From PFJX01 sp031426735 (lineage in GTDB: Bacteria > Pseudomonadota > Gammaproteobacteria > Burkholderiales > Thiobacillaceae), in assembly GCA_031426735.1 (NCBI GenBank), contig JASJPK010000064.1, forward strand, positions 1 to 64,000: a stretch of DNA of 64,000 bases, given 5' to 3'. The notes beneath the pieces were generated by a model. That model saw only the letters and a list, made by a program, of their open reading frames with translations, searched no databases and had not been told where the DNA came from. The translations under genes were made by a program, and so were the position numbers. Positions 14,906 to 23,584 of the stretch are shown here, in pieces. The number at the start of each line of letters is the position of its first letter. Within the stretch, counting starts at the first letter, position 1.

Positions 14906-17668
14906 ATGGAACTTGCAAAATCCTTTGAGCCGCACGAAATCGAAAAACGCTGGTATGCCTTTTGGGAAGGGGCCAACTATTTCGGCATGGGTAAACAGGA
15001 TGACAGGTCTTTCTATTGCATCATGCTGCCGCCCCCAAATGTCACCGGCACGTTGCATATGGGGCATGCTTTCCAACATGGCCTGATGGATGCGTTGACT
15101 CGTTATCAACGCATGTGCGGAGCCAATACGCTTTGGCAACCCGGTACGGACCACGCTGGTATCGCCACGCAGATCGTGGTTGAGCGCCAACTCGATGCGC
15201 AGAAGATCAGTCGCCATGATCTTGGCCGCGACAAATTTCTCGAGAAAGTCTGGGAGTGGAAGGAGCAATCCGGTTCCACTATTACCCGCCAGATGCGTCG
15301 GCTCGGTACCTCTCCGGACTGGTCGCGCGAGCGTTTTACGATGGATGCAGGGCTATCCACTGCCGTCACTGAAGTTTTTGTGCGGCTGTACAACGAAGGC
15401 CTGATTTATCGCGGCAAGCGTTTGGTCAATTGGGATCCGGTACTGCAAACCGCGGTCTCCGATCTGGAAGTCGTCAGCACGGAAGAAGACGGTTTTATCT
15501 GGGAGATCAATTATCCGCTGGAAGATGCGCACGGTCAGGTTTGTGGTCACCTGACCGTTGCCACAACCCGGCCTGAAACGCTGTTGGGCGATACGGCTGT
15601 GGCAGTGAATCCCGAGGACGAGCGTTACCGGCATCTGGTCGGCAAGCACGTACGTTTGCCCGTGGCGGAACGCACGATCCCGATCATTGCCGACGATTAT
15701 GTCGACCAGGCGTTCGGTACCGGTGTGGTCAAAATCACGCCGGCGCACGACTTCAATGACTGGCAAGTCGGTCAGCGCCACAAGCTGGCCGCGATCAGCG
15801 TATTGACGCTGGATGCCAAGATCAACGAGTTCGGGCCGACCGAGTATCAGGGGCTGGATCGCTATGTCGCCCGCCAGAAAATTCTCGATGAACTGCAAGC
15901 TCAAGGCCTGCTGGTTTCCGCGAAACCACACAAGCTGATGATTCCGCGCGGTGATCGCACCCATGCGGTGATCGAGCCCATGCTGACCGACCAATGGTTC
16001 ATGAGCATGGAAGGTCTGGCCCAGCAAGCACTGAAAGTGGTGGATACCGGTGAGTTGCGTTTTGTGCCGGAAAACTGGACCACGACCTACCGTCAATGGC
16101 TGGAAAACATCCAGGACTGGTGCGTCTCGCGCCAACTCTGGTGGGGACATCGGATTCCTGCCTGGTACGATGCCGACGGCAACATTTATGTCGCGCGCGA
16201 TGAGGCGGAAGCCCGTAAGCAGGCCGCCGGGCGCGAGATATTCCGCGACGAGGACGTGCTCGATACCTGGTTCTCTTCCGCCTTATGGCCTTTTTCCACA
16301 CTGGGTTGGCCGCAAGACACCTGGGAATTGAAGCATTACCTGCCGACTTCCGTATTGGTCACTGGCTTCGACATCATTTTCTTCTGGGTGGCACGCATGG
16401 TCATGATGACCCTGCACTTCACCGGCAAAGTGCCCTTCCGCGATGTTTACGTCACCGGACTGGTGCGCGATGCGCATGGCAACAAGATGTCCAAATCCAA
16501 GGGCAATGTGCTGGATCCGATCGATCTGATCGACGGCATCAGCCTGGACGAACTGGTCGCCAAACGCACAACAGGTTTGATGAACCCGAAGCAGGCGCAG
16601 GTCATCGAAAAAGCAACGCGCAAGGAATTTGCGGACGGTATCGCAAGTTTCGGCACGGATGCATTGCGTTTCACTTTCGCCAGCTTGGCGACCCACGGCC
16701 GCGATATCAAGTTCGATATGGCGCGTTGCGAAGGCTATCGCAACTTCTGCAACAAGCTGTGGAATGCCAGTCGTTTCGTGCTGATGAACTGCGAAGGTCA
16801 CGACACCGGGGTCGACGCCGCGCTGCCGCTGGAGTTCAGCTTTGCCGACCGCTGGATCCTTGGGCGTCTGGAACAGGCCATCAGCGAAGTACGCGGCGGC
16901 TTCGACCAGTATCGCTTCGACATGGCGGCGCGGGCGATCTATGAATACGTCTGGGACGAATACTGCGATTGGTATCTGGAACTGGCCAAGGTGCAGATCG
17001 CCAACGGAAATGAGGCCGCGCAGCGCGCCACCCGCCGCACGCTGGTGCGGGTGTTGGAGACGCTGTTACGCCTGGCGCATCCGGTCATCCCGTTCATTAC
17101 CGAAGAACTCTGGCAGGCCGTTGCGCCGCTCGCCAACGCCAAAGGCGACAGCATCATGCTGGCAACGTATCCGGAATCCGATCCGGGCCAGGTCGATGTA
17201 ACTGCGCTCGGCGAAATGGCGCGCCTGAAAGATCTGATCAACGCGACGCGTAACCTGCGCGGTGAGATGAGTCTGTCGCCTGCTTTGAAGGTGCCGCTTT
17301 TTGTCGAAGGCCATACGGAAAGTGATAACGAGCGCGCGACCGTCTATGCGCCCTATATGAAATCCTTGGGCCGCTTGTCCGATGTGCAGGTCGTGAGTGC
17401 ATTGCCGGAAGGTGACGCACCTGTGGCGATCATCGGCGATTGGCGGGTCATGTTGCATATCGAAATTGACCGGGAAGCCGAAATGGCGCGTCTGGACAAA
17501 GAGATTGCACGTCTGAGCGGCGAAATCGGCAAGGCTAGAGGCAAGCTGGGTAATGCCAGTTTTGTCGATAAGGCGCCCGCTGCGGTGGTCGAGCAGGAGC
17601 AAAAGCGCCTGGCCGATTTCATTGCGACACTGGAAAAAGTCCAGGCGCAACGCACCCGTTTGGGGTGA
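14906..17668 (+). CDS. valS: Valine--tRNA ligase
   Basis: 920 residues, typical of bacterial ValRS. It charges tRNA-Val with valine and edits threonine. The class I signatures are PPPNVTGTLHMGHAF (HIGH motif, about residue 50) and NKMSKSKGNVLDP (KMSKS, about residue 526). The editing domain lies between them (TTRPETLLGDTAVAVNP). The last 65 residues form the expected coiled coil that binds tRNA (DREAEMARLDKEIARLSGEI). Start ATG 14906. The holC-unknown-valS order suggests one transcript. Confidence 0.98.
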   Translation: MELAKSFEPHEIEKRWYAFWEGANYFGMGKQDDRSFYCIMLPPPNVTGTLHMGHAFQHGLMDALTRYQRMCGANTLWQPGTDHAGIATQIVVERQLDAQKISRHDLGRDKFLEKVWEWKEQSGSTITRQMRRLGTSPDWSRERFTMDAGLSTAVTEVFVRLYNEGLIYRGKRLVNWDPVLQTAVSDLEVVSTEEDGFIWEINYPLEDAHGQVCGHLTVATTRPETLLGDTAVAVNPEDERYRHLVGKHVRLPVAERTIPIIADDYVDQAFGTGVVKITPAHDFNDWQVGQRHKLAAISVLTLDAKINEFGPTEYQGLDRYVARQKILDELQAQGLLVSAKPHKLMIPRGDRTHAVIEPMLTDQWFMSMEGLAQQALKVVDTGELRFVPENWTTTYRQWLENIQDWCVSRQLWWGHRIPAWYDADGNIYVARDEAEARKQAAGREIFRDEDVLDTWFSSALWPFSTLGWPQDTWELKHYLPTSVLVTGFDIIFFWVARMVMMTLHFTGKVPFRDVYVTGLVRDAHGNKMSKSKGNVLDPIDLIDGISLDELVAKRTTGLMNPKQAQVIEKATRKEFADGIASFGTDALRFTFASLATHGRDIKFDMARCEGYRNFCNKLWNASRFVLMNCEGHDTGVDAALPLEFSFADRWILGRLEQAISEVRGGFDQYRFDMAARAIYEYVWDEYCDWYLELAKVQIANGNEAAQRATRRTLVRVLETLLRLAHPVIPFITEELWQAVAPLANAKGDSIMLATYPESDPGQVDVTALGEMARLKDLINATRNLRGEMSLSPALKVPLFVEGHTESDNERATVYAPYMKSLGRLSDVQVVSALPEGDAPVAIIGDWRVMLHIEIDREAEMARLDKEIARLSGEIGKARGKLGNASFVDKAPAAVVEQEQKRLADFIATLEKVQAQRTRLG

Positions 17669-17676
17669 CTTTGCCC

Positions 17677-17715
17677 CCGAGGCTGGGCCTGCGCAAGACC
17701 TTGAGCCAGCCTCGG
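17677..17715 (+). terminator. Stem-loop after valS
   Basis: CCGAGGCTGG (17677-17686) is complementary to CCAGCCTCGG (17706-17715): a perfect 10-bp stem with a 19-base loop starting nine bases after the valS stop. It is positioned like a terminator but is followed by ATTTACAC rather than a T-run, so it may be only mRNA 3'-end protection or a weak terminator. The remaining ~155 bases before qmoA are where the qmo promoter must lie; I could not pick out convincing -35/-10 boxes. Confidence 0.5.
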
Positions 17716-17873
17716 ATTTACACAGTCTATTCGTTCATAAGAACTTTCGATTAAACCAATATCGCGGCGAACCAGTCTTTACGAGTAACATTCGCGCCTA
17801 TTTTTCGGGCGGCTGTGCGTGTGCCCGATCTCGCAACAATTTCCTGAAGTCTTCATCCCCTCGGAGGCGATAC

Positions 17874-19157
17874 ATGACGTCTGTAGTGGCGACCAACCAG
17901 ACCATTCTGGTCGTGGGCGGCGGCATTTCTGGCATGACTGCGGCACTTGAAGCTGCTGAAACCGGAAAGCAAGTCGTTCTGGTGGAGAAGAACCCGTACC
18001 TGGGCGGTCGTACCGTTCAGCTCTATCGGTACTTCCCCAAGATGTGCCATCCCACCTGCGGCCTGGAAATCAATCTGCGCCGACTCAAGGCGAATCCGCG
18101 CATTCAAGTACTGACCATGGCGGAAGTCACCGGCATCACCGGTGACAAGGGCGCCTACAACATTTCGGTCAAGTTGAAACCGCGTTACGTCAATGACAAC
18201 TGCACGGCTTGCGGCGAATGCGGCAAAGCGGTGCAGACCGAAATCGACGACGCCTTCAACTACAACCTGGGCAAGATCAAGGCGGCTTATCTGCCGTCCA
18301 GCATGGCTTACCCGCAGCGTTATGTGATCGATTCTTCCATCGTCGGCACGCCGGATGGCGAGGCGGCCAAGGCGGCCTGCAAGTACGGCGCGGTCGAACT
18401 CGACATGCAGGAAGAAGTCGTCACACTGAACGCCGGCGCTATCGTCTGGGCCACCGGCTGGCAGCCGTACGACGCGACCAAGATCGTTTACTACGGTTAT
18501 GGCCGGTTCCCCAACGTTATTTCCAACGTCGAATTCGAGCGTCTGGCCGATCCGCACGGTCCGACCGGCGGCAAGATTTTGCGCCCGTCCGACGGTAAGG
18601 AAGCCAAGAACGTCGCCTTCATCCAGTGCGCCGGATCGCGTGACGAAAACCATCTGCGCCACTGTTCGCGCTTCTGCTGCATGGGCTCGCTGAAACAGAC
18701 CCACTATGTGCAGGAAGCCTTCGGCGATGAAGGCAAGTCCACCATCTACTACATCGACATTCGCGCCATCGACCGTTTTGAAGACTTTTATCAGAAGGTC
18801 AAAGCGAATCCGAACGTGAGTTTCGTCAAGTCCAAGGTGGCTCGCATCACCGAGGACAAGAACGGCAACCCGGTCTGCAACGGCGTCAATGTCGAAGGCT
18901 ACAAGCGCTACGCGCAAGCACACGATCTGGTCGTGCTGGCGTTGGGCATGGAGCCTTCCGTCAAGGGCGTTCAGATTCCCGCCGAAGTGATGTCCGATTC
19001 TTCCGGCTTCATCATGGCGGATCCGGCCAACGCCGGCATCTTCGGCGCCGGTTGCGCCACCAACGCGCTGGATGTGAACCGCGCCGTGCAGAGCGCTACG
19101 GCGGCTGCACTGCGGGCCATCCAGGTCGTCAACAAAGTCGCCCGCGCGGAGGCTTGA
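17874..19157 (+). CDS. qmoA: QmoA-like FAD/Fe-S oxidoreductase subunit (HdrA family)
   Basis: 427 residues, usual for QmoA. QmoA is a flavoprotein of the HdrA family in the quinone-interacting complex that exchanges electrons between the quinone pool and APS reductase; in sulfur oxidisers it would run from APS reductase to quinone. The Rossmann FAD motif VVGGGISGMTAALEAAETGK is near residue 14, a MCHPTCGLEINLRRLK cysteine motif follows, CTACGECGKA at about residue 112 is a reduced ferredoxin-like motif, and CSRFCCMGSLKQ near residue 263 carries further cysteines. The open frame extends into valS, but ATG 17874 with CGGAGG upstream is the real start. Four bases separate it from qmoB. Confidence 0.9.
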   Translation: MTSVVATNQTILVVGGGISGMTAALEAAETGKQVVLVEKNPYLGGRTVQLYRYFPKMCHPTCGLEINLRRLKANPRIQVLTMAEVTGITGDKGAYNISVKLKPRYVNDNCTACGECGKAVQTEIDDAFNYNLGKIKAAYLPSSMAYPQRYVIDSSIVGTPDGEAAKAACKYGAVELDMQEEVVTLNAGAIVWATGWQPYDATKIVYYGYGRFPNVISNVEFERLADPHGPTGGKILRPSDGKEAKNVAFIQCAGSRDENHLRHCSRFCCMGSLKQTHYVQEAFGDEGKSTIYYIDIRAIDRFEDFYQKVKANPNVSFVKSKVARITEDKNGNPVCNGVNVEGYKRYAQAHDLVVLALGMEPSVKGVQIPAEVMSDSSGFIMADPANAGIFGAGCATNALDVNRAVQSATAAALRAIQVVNKVARAEA

Positions 19158-19161
19158 GAAA

Positions 19162-21423
19162 ATGGCTGAAACGAAAACTGCTGCTTATATCTGCAAGGGT
19201 TGCGAGATCGGGACCCGACTCGATACCGCCGCCCTGGTCAAGGCCGCCACCAAATCCGGCAAGATGAACCTCGTGCGCGAGCACGACTTCCTCTGCTCCG
19301 CCGAAGGCGTGGCGATGATCAAGAACGACATCGAGAATGAAGGCGTCACCCACGCCGCGCTGTGCGCTTGTTCGCGCCGCGCCAAGACCGAAGCGTTCAA
19401 CTTCCCCACTGTCGCGATGAGCCGTGGCAACTTGCGCGAAGGCGTGATCTGGATTCGTCCGGATACCGCAGAAGCGCGTGAAACCACGCAGGAAATGGCG
19501 GAAGACTACGTGCGCATGGCCTGCGCCGAAGTCAAAGCGATGACCGTGCCGCCGGGCAACCAGAAGACCGGTTCGGTGAAAACCCTGCTCGTGGTCGGTG
19601 GCGGCATGTCCGGCATGACCTCCGCGCTGGAAGCTTCCAAAGCCGGTTACAAAGTCGTGCTGGTGGAAAAGACCGCCGCGCTCGGTGGCTGGGCTGCCCA
19701 GTTGCACAAACGCGTGCCGACGCGTGAGCCGTACAAAGCGCCGGAAGACAACGGCGTCGCCGATATGGTCGCGCGCATCGATGCCGACTCGAATATCAAG
19801 GTCTACCTGAACGCCACCATCGCCAAGACCGATGGCGCACCCGGCCGCTTCAAGGTCGAGATCGCCGTCGAATCCGGCGCAATTGCGCAGGAAGATATTG
19901 GCGCCATCATCCAGGCGACCGGTTTCACGCTGTACGACGCCAACAAACTGCCCGAATTCGCTTTCGGCAAGACCCCCAACGTGGTCGACCAGGCTGGACT
20001 GGAAGCCTTGGCGAAAGCCGCCGCTGCCGCAGGCAAGCCGATCACGCGTCCGTCCGACGGGCAGCCGGTCAAATCGGTCGTGTTCGTGCAATGCGCCGGT
20101 CAACGCGATGCCAGCGGCACACATCTGCAGTACTGCTCCGGCTTCTGCTGTAACACCAGCATCAAGCAGGCGATGTACTTCAAGGACAGCAATCCGGATA
20201 TCGACACCGTTGTGCTGTTCACCGATCTGCGTACCCCGGGCAATGGCGAAGATTTTTACCGCGCTGCCCAGAACAAGGGCGTCATCTTCTCCAAGGGCGT
20301 GGTGTCGCAAGTCACCCCCAACGGCAACACCTGCACGGTCAAGTTCAAGGATCTGATCCTGAACGAAGACACCGAAGCGCAGGCCGATCTGGTCGTGCTG
20401 GCGACAGGCATGGTGCCCGTCTCCGGCGTCAACATCGAAGCCGTTGCCGCTGCTCCGGCCGAAGCAGAAGCCGCTGTCGAAGGCGAAGCGCCGAAGGAAG
20501 TGATCGCGACCATCGCGCCCGAATCCATCCTCAACCTGACCTATCGTCAGGGTCCGGACATGCCGCAGTTCAAGCATGGTTTCACCGATTCGCACTTCAT
20601 CTGCTTCCCGTACGAAACCCGTCGTACCGGCATTTACACCGCCGGCCCGGTGCGTCGTCCGATGGACATCATGCAGGCTCAGGAAGATGCCACCGGCGCT
20701 GCAATGAAGGCGATCCAGGCGATGGAAAACGCCGGTCTCGGCAAGGCGGCCCACCCGCGCGCCGGCGACCTGTCGTTCCCGACCGTGCGCCTGGAAGGCT
20801 GCACCCAGTGCAAACGCTGCACCGTGGAATGTCCGTTCGGCGCCATCGACGAAGACGAAAAGCGTTTCCCGCTGTTCAACGAATCGCGCTGCCGCCGTTG
20901 CGGTACCTGTATGGGCGCCTGCCCGGTGCGCGTGATTTCGTTCGAGAACTACTCGGTCAACACCGTCGGCGCGCAGATCAAGGCGGTCGATGTGCCGGAC
21001 GAGTTCTCCGAGAAGCCGCGCATCCTGATCCTGGCCTGCGAAAACGATGCCTACCCGGCGTTGGACATGGCCGGCATGAACCGTCACGACTACGACCCCT
21101 ATGTCCGCGTCATCCCGGTGCGCTGCCTGGGTTCGGTCAACACGATCTGGATCACCGATGCGCTGAATGGCGGCTACGACGGCGTCATGCTGATGGGCTG
21201 CAAGCACGGTGAGGATTACCAGTGCCACTTCGTCAAGGGTTCCGAACTTGGTCGCTATCGGCTGTCCAAGGTCGGCGACACGCTGAAGGGCATGAATCTG
21301 GAAACCGACCGGGTCAAGGATATCGAAGTCGCCATCACCGACATGGCCACCCTGCCGCAGAAGATCAATGAGTATGCCGCGTTGATCAAGTCCTTCCCGC
21401 CTTCCCCGTTCAAGGGCTTCTAG
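19162..21423 (+). CDS. qmoB: QmoB-like FAD/Fe-S oxidoreductase subunit (HdrA-MvhD fusion)
   Basis: 753 residues, the length expected of QmoB. Order of parts: an N-terminal cysteine domain (YICKGCEIGTRLD; CACSRRAKTEAF), an HdrA-like FAD domain (VVGGGMSGMTSALEASKAGY, about residue 140), a CSGFCCNTSIKQ cysteine motif, two [4Fe-4S] ferredoxin motifs at about residues 545-590 (GCTQCKRCTVECPFG and RCRRCGTCMGACPV), then a C-terminal MvhD-like domain (ILACENDAYPAL; RCLGSVNTIWITDAL; GCKHGEDYQCHF). This fusion is what separates QmoB from QmoA. It shares the operon with qmoA and the hdrC/hdrB-like genes. GC-rich, codon use like its neighbours. Confidence 0.9.
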   Translation: MAETKTAAYICKGCEIGTRLDTAALVKAATKSGKMNLVREHDFLCSAEGVAMIKNDIENEGVTHAALCACSRRAKTEAFNFPTVAMSRGNLREGVIWIRPDTAEARETTQEMAEDYVRMACAEVKAMTVPPGNQKTGSVKTLLVVGGGMSGMTSALEASKAGYKVVLVEKTAALGGWAAQLHKRVPTREPYKAPEDNGVADMVARIDADSNIKVYLNATIAKTDGAPGRFKVEIAVESGAIAQEDIGAIIQATGFTLYDANKLPEFAFGKTPNVVDQAGLEALAKAAAAAGKPITRPSDGQPVKSVVFVQCAGQRDASGTHLQYCSGFCCNTSIKQAMYFKDSNPDIDTVVLFTDLRTPGNGEDFYRAAQNKGVIFSKGVVSQVTPNGNTCTVKFKDLILNEDTEAQADLVVLATGMVPVSGVNIEAVAAAPAEAEAAVEGEAPKEVIATIAPESILNLTYRQGPDMPQFKHGFTDSHFICFPYETRRTGIYTAGPVRRPMDIMQAQEDATGAAMKAIQAMENAGLGKAAHPRAGDLSFPTVRLEGCTQCKRCTVECPFGAIDEDEKRFPLFNESRCRRCGTCMGACPVRVISFENYSVNTVGAQIKAVDVPDEFSEKPRILILACENDAYPALDMAGMNRHDYDPYVRVIPVRCLGSVNTIWITDALNGGYDGVMLMGCKHGEDYQCHFVKGSELGRYRLSKVGDTLKGMNLETDRVKDIEVAITDMATLPQKINEYAALIKSFPPSPFKGF

Positions 21424-21433
21424 GAGATCGACC

Positions 21434-22072
21434 ATGAGCGATATGAATACACAGATGGCCGACCGCTACAAAAACAATTTCCTGAAGGAAATTGAAGAGC
21501 AGGCCGAGATGGGCGAGTGGGTCAAGATGTGCATGCAGTGCGGCCTCTGCTCCGGCTCCTGCCCGACCAATTTCCATGCCGGCTGGGATCATCCGCCGCA
21601 GGAAATCTTCATGCTGATTCGCGCCGGCAAGCGCGAGGAAGTGTTGAACTCGCAGGGCATGTACATGTGCACGTCTTGCTACAACTGCTACGTGCGCTGC
21701 CCGCGCAAGGTGCCGGTTACGCACGTCATGCACGGCATTGCCGAATACGCCTATCGCATCGGCCGCGCCCCGAAGAATCAGCCGACCATGCACCTGTCGA
21801 AAACCTTCTGGGACAACGCGACCAAGAACGGCCGTGTCAACGAGGTTCAGCTGACTCAATCCCTCTACTTCAAGGACGGCATCGGCGCCGGCATCAAGAA
21901 GGCGATGGAAATGCAGAGCGTGGCGCTGGGTCTGGTCAAGGCCGGTCGTCTGAATCTGCTGGAAGCCGTCGGCATCGCCCACAAGTGCAAGGACGTCAAG
22001 GGCATCCATGCCATGCTGGCCAAGGCCAAAGAGCTGGAAGCCAAGAACAAGGCCGCCAAGGGTAAGGAGTAA
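21434..22072 (+). CDS. HdrC-like [4Fe-4S] subunit of the Qmo complex
   Basis: 212 residues. It has two cysteine clusters of the HdrC/ferredoxin type: CMQCGLCSGSCPTNF (about residue 34) and CTSCYNCYVRCPRK (about residue 78). There are no membrane helices, unlike true QmoC, which is a fusion of an HdrC-like part with a haem b membrane domain. It therefore looks like the soluble HdrC half of a Qmo-HdrCB complex, relaying electrons between QmoAB and the HdrB-like subunit. It lies ten bases after qmoB and six before the hdrB-like gene. Confidence 0.87.
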   Translation: MSDMNTQMADRYKNNFLKEIEEQAEMGEWVKMCMQCGLCSGSCPTNFHAGWDHPPQEIFMLIRAGKREEVLNSQGMYMCTSCYNCYVRCPRKVPVTHVMHGIAEYAYRIGRAPKNQPTMHLSKTFWDNATKNGRVNEVQLTQSLYFKDGIGAGIKKAMEMQSVALGLVKAGRLNLLEAVGIAHKCKDVKGIHAMLAKAKELEAKNKAAKGKE

Positions 22073-22078
22073 CAAGAC

Positions 22079-22975
22079 ATGGCACGCAAGGAATACGCTT
22101 TCTACCCCGGCTGTTCGTCCCAAAAGGGCGCATCGGCCTCCAACTACCTGGTTTCGGTCGAGTCCATGTGCAAGACGCTGGACATCAAGATGACCGAGAT
22201 CCCGGACTGGAACTGCTGCGGCGCTTCGGTCAGCTATGCCGAATCCGGCGAACTGCCGCGCGTCGTGATGAATGCGCGCAACTTCGCGCTGGCCGAAACC
22301 AACCTGCCCGGCCAGGACATCGTTGCCACCTGCGCCGCTTGCTGGCTGGGATCGCGCGAGTCGAAAGAGCGCCTGGAGCACAACTCCAGCTTGATGGCCG
22401 ATACGCAAACCGCGCTGAAAGAAGCCGGCCTGCAGATCAAGGTCATCCCGGAAGTGCGCCATATGGTCGAAGTGCTGATCGAAGACCTGGGCTATGACGA
22501 GTTGAAGAAGCCCGTCAAAAAACCGCTGCAGGGCATGAAGTTTGCCGGCTACGTCGGTTGCCAGACCAACCGTCCGTTCGGCATCGCTGGCGAGTCGTTC
22601 GAGAACCCGATGTATCTCGACAAACTGATCGAAACTGTCGGCGGCGAAGCGGTCAAGTACGACCAGAAAGTCACCTGCTGCGGCGGCGCCCTGGCGTTCT
22701 CCGAGCCGGAAAAGGCGCAGGGCCAGATCAAGGACATCATCGAAGCGGCCTATGACGGCGGCGCCGAAATGATCGTTACGCCTTGCCCGCTATGCCAGGC
22801 CAACGTCGAGGTCTATCAGGGCCAGATCAACAAGAAGTACGGCACCAAGTTCGACATTCCGGTGCTGTATTACTCCCAGTTGATGACCTTGGCCTATGGC
22901 GGCAACGCCAAGCAAGCCGGCCTCAACGGCAACGTGGTACGCGCGCGCAAACTGGAAGAATTCGCAGCCAAGTAA
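22079..22975 (+). CDS. HdrB-like CCG-domain subunit of the Qmo complex
   Basis: 298 residues. Two CCG domains are visible: the first has FYPGCSSQKGAS and DWNCCGASVSY, the second YVGCQTNRPFG, KVTCCGGALAFSEP and VTPCPLCQANVEVYQ. This CX(n)CCGX(n)CxxC pattern binds the non-cubane [4Fe-4S] clusters that form the active site of heterodisulfide reductase HdrB. In the Qmo setting its substrate is unknown; it may accept or donate electrons to a thiol/disulfide or menaquinone-linked partner. It is last in the operon and is followed by a good terminator. Confidence 0.87.
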   Translation: MARKEYAFYPGCSSQKGASASNYLVSVESMCKTLDIKMTEIPDWNCCGASVSYAESGELPRVVMNARNFALAETNLPGQDIVATCAACWLGSRESKERLEHNSSLMADTQTALKEAGLQIKVIPEVRHMVEVLIEDLGYDELKKPVKKPLQGMKFAGYVGCQTNRPFGIAGESFENPMYLDKLIETVGGEAVKYDQKVTCCGGALAFSEPEKAQGQIKDIIEAAYDGGAEMIVTPCPLCQANVEVYQGQINKKYGTKFDIPVLYYSQLMTLAYGGNAKQAGLNGNVVRARKLEEFAAK

Positions 22976-23000
22976 ATCGGCCGCAAGTTGTGTCAGACTG

Positions 23001-23024
23001 ACAGGGGCTGCGGCCCCTGTTTTT
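23001..23024 (+). terminator. Intrinsic terminator after the qmo/hdr operon
   Basis: ACAGGGGC (23001-23008) pairs with GCCCCTGT (23013-23020) around a four-base loop, followed by TTTTT. It lies 26 bases after the hdrB-like stop and separates the four-gene qmo unit from the small gene at 23053. Confidence 0.88.
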
Positions 23025-23052
23025 ATTCAAAGTGATGAGTTGAAGGAATGCG

Positions 23053-23361
23053 ATGAAAGGCCCAAAAACTTACGACGAATACGTCGATCTGGTGCACCAG
23101 GCAGTTTATGAAGTGGACGAGATGCGTGCGGGTATCGACTACGATCCGGAAAATGCCGAGCGCTGGTCGGCCATGCTCGATCAACTCGATGGCGTCCTGC
23201 GCAAGTTGTACGACGACATGATCTCGGACAAATACCAGTTCCCCACCGATAAAGATCTGCCCTACATGCAGTTTCTCAATCGCTACGGCAAGGAAATTCC
23301 ATTCAAGCAATTGCTGGTCGTGATCAACACGGCGCACAAGAACGGTCTCTCGCGTGAGTAA
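23053..23361 (+). CDS. Conserved hypothetical protein downstream of qmo
   Basis: 102 residues. I do not recognise a named domain. The protein is acidic, soluble and rich in aromatic residues and aspartate (TYDEYVDLVHQAVYEVDEMR; YDPENAERWSAMLDQLDGVL), with a predicted mainly helical fold and no signal peptide or cysteine. It begins after the qmo terminator, so it probably has its own promoter. The start has TGAAGGAATG upstream. It overlaps the next gene by 8 bases. Its position suggests, but does not prove, a link to sulfur metabolism. Confidence 0.75.
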   Translation: MKGPKTYDEYVDLVHQAVYEVDEMRAGIDYDPENAERWSAMLDQLDGVLRKLYDDMISDKYQFPTDKDLPYMQFLNRYGKEIPFKQLLVVINTAHKNGLSRE

Positions 23362-23584
23362 GATCGTCAGCCTCATTCTGATCACCGTCCTGGTGGTTTA
23401 TCTGCTGCGGCGCATGGCCGGCAAGCGTGTCGATCAATCGAAATCGCCGCCGCCGGCGGGCAACAAGGCGGCGGAGGACATGGTGCGGTGCCATGCCTGC
23501 GGGGTGAATCTGCCGCGTTCCGAAGCAATTCTGAGCCAGGGACGCTTCTATTGTTGTGATGAACACCGTAAATCCGGCGGCTGA
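23354..23584 (+). CDS. PP0621-like membrane-anchored zinc-ribbon protein
   Basis: 76 residues with an N-terminal membrane segment (IVSLILITVLVVYLLRRM), a short linker, then a zinc-ribbon-like motif VRCHACGVNLPRSEA...FYCCDEHR. This layout matches the PP0621 family of small proteobacterial proteins that commonly precede pilS/pilR-type kinases. The function is unknown. It overlaps the preceding gene by 8 bases and the sensor kinase downstream by about 26, so the three are probably one transcript. Confidence 0.78.
   Translation: MSKIVSLILITVLVVYLLRRMAGKRVDQSKSPPPAGNKAAEDMVRCHACGVNLPRSEAILSQGRFYCCDEHRKSGG

Noticed and set aside
17553..17873. QmoA start inside valS
   Set aside because: The extension has no family similarity, and a CGGAGG ribosome-binding site precedes ATG 17874 where the FAD domain starts.
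19129..21435. Open frame of 768 codons on the minus strand opposite qmoB
   Set aside because: It exactly mirrors qmoB, has low-complexity His/Arg/Asp-rich composition and no family motif; long antisense frames are common opposite GC-rich genes.
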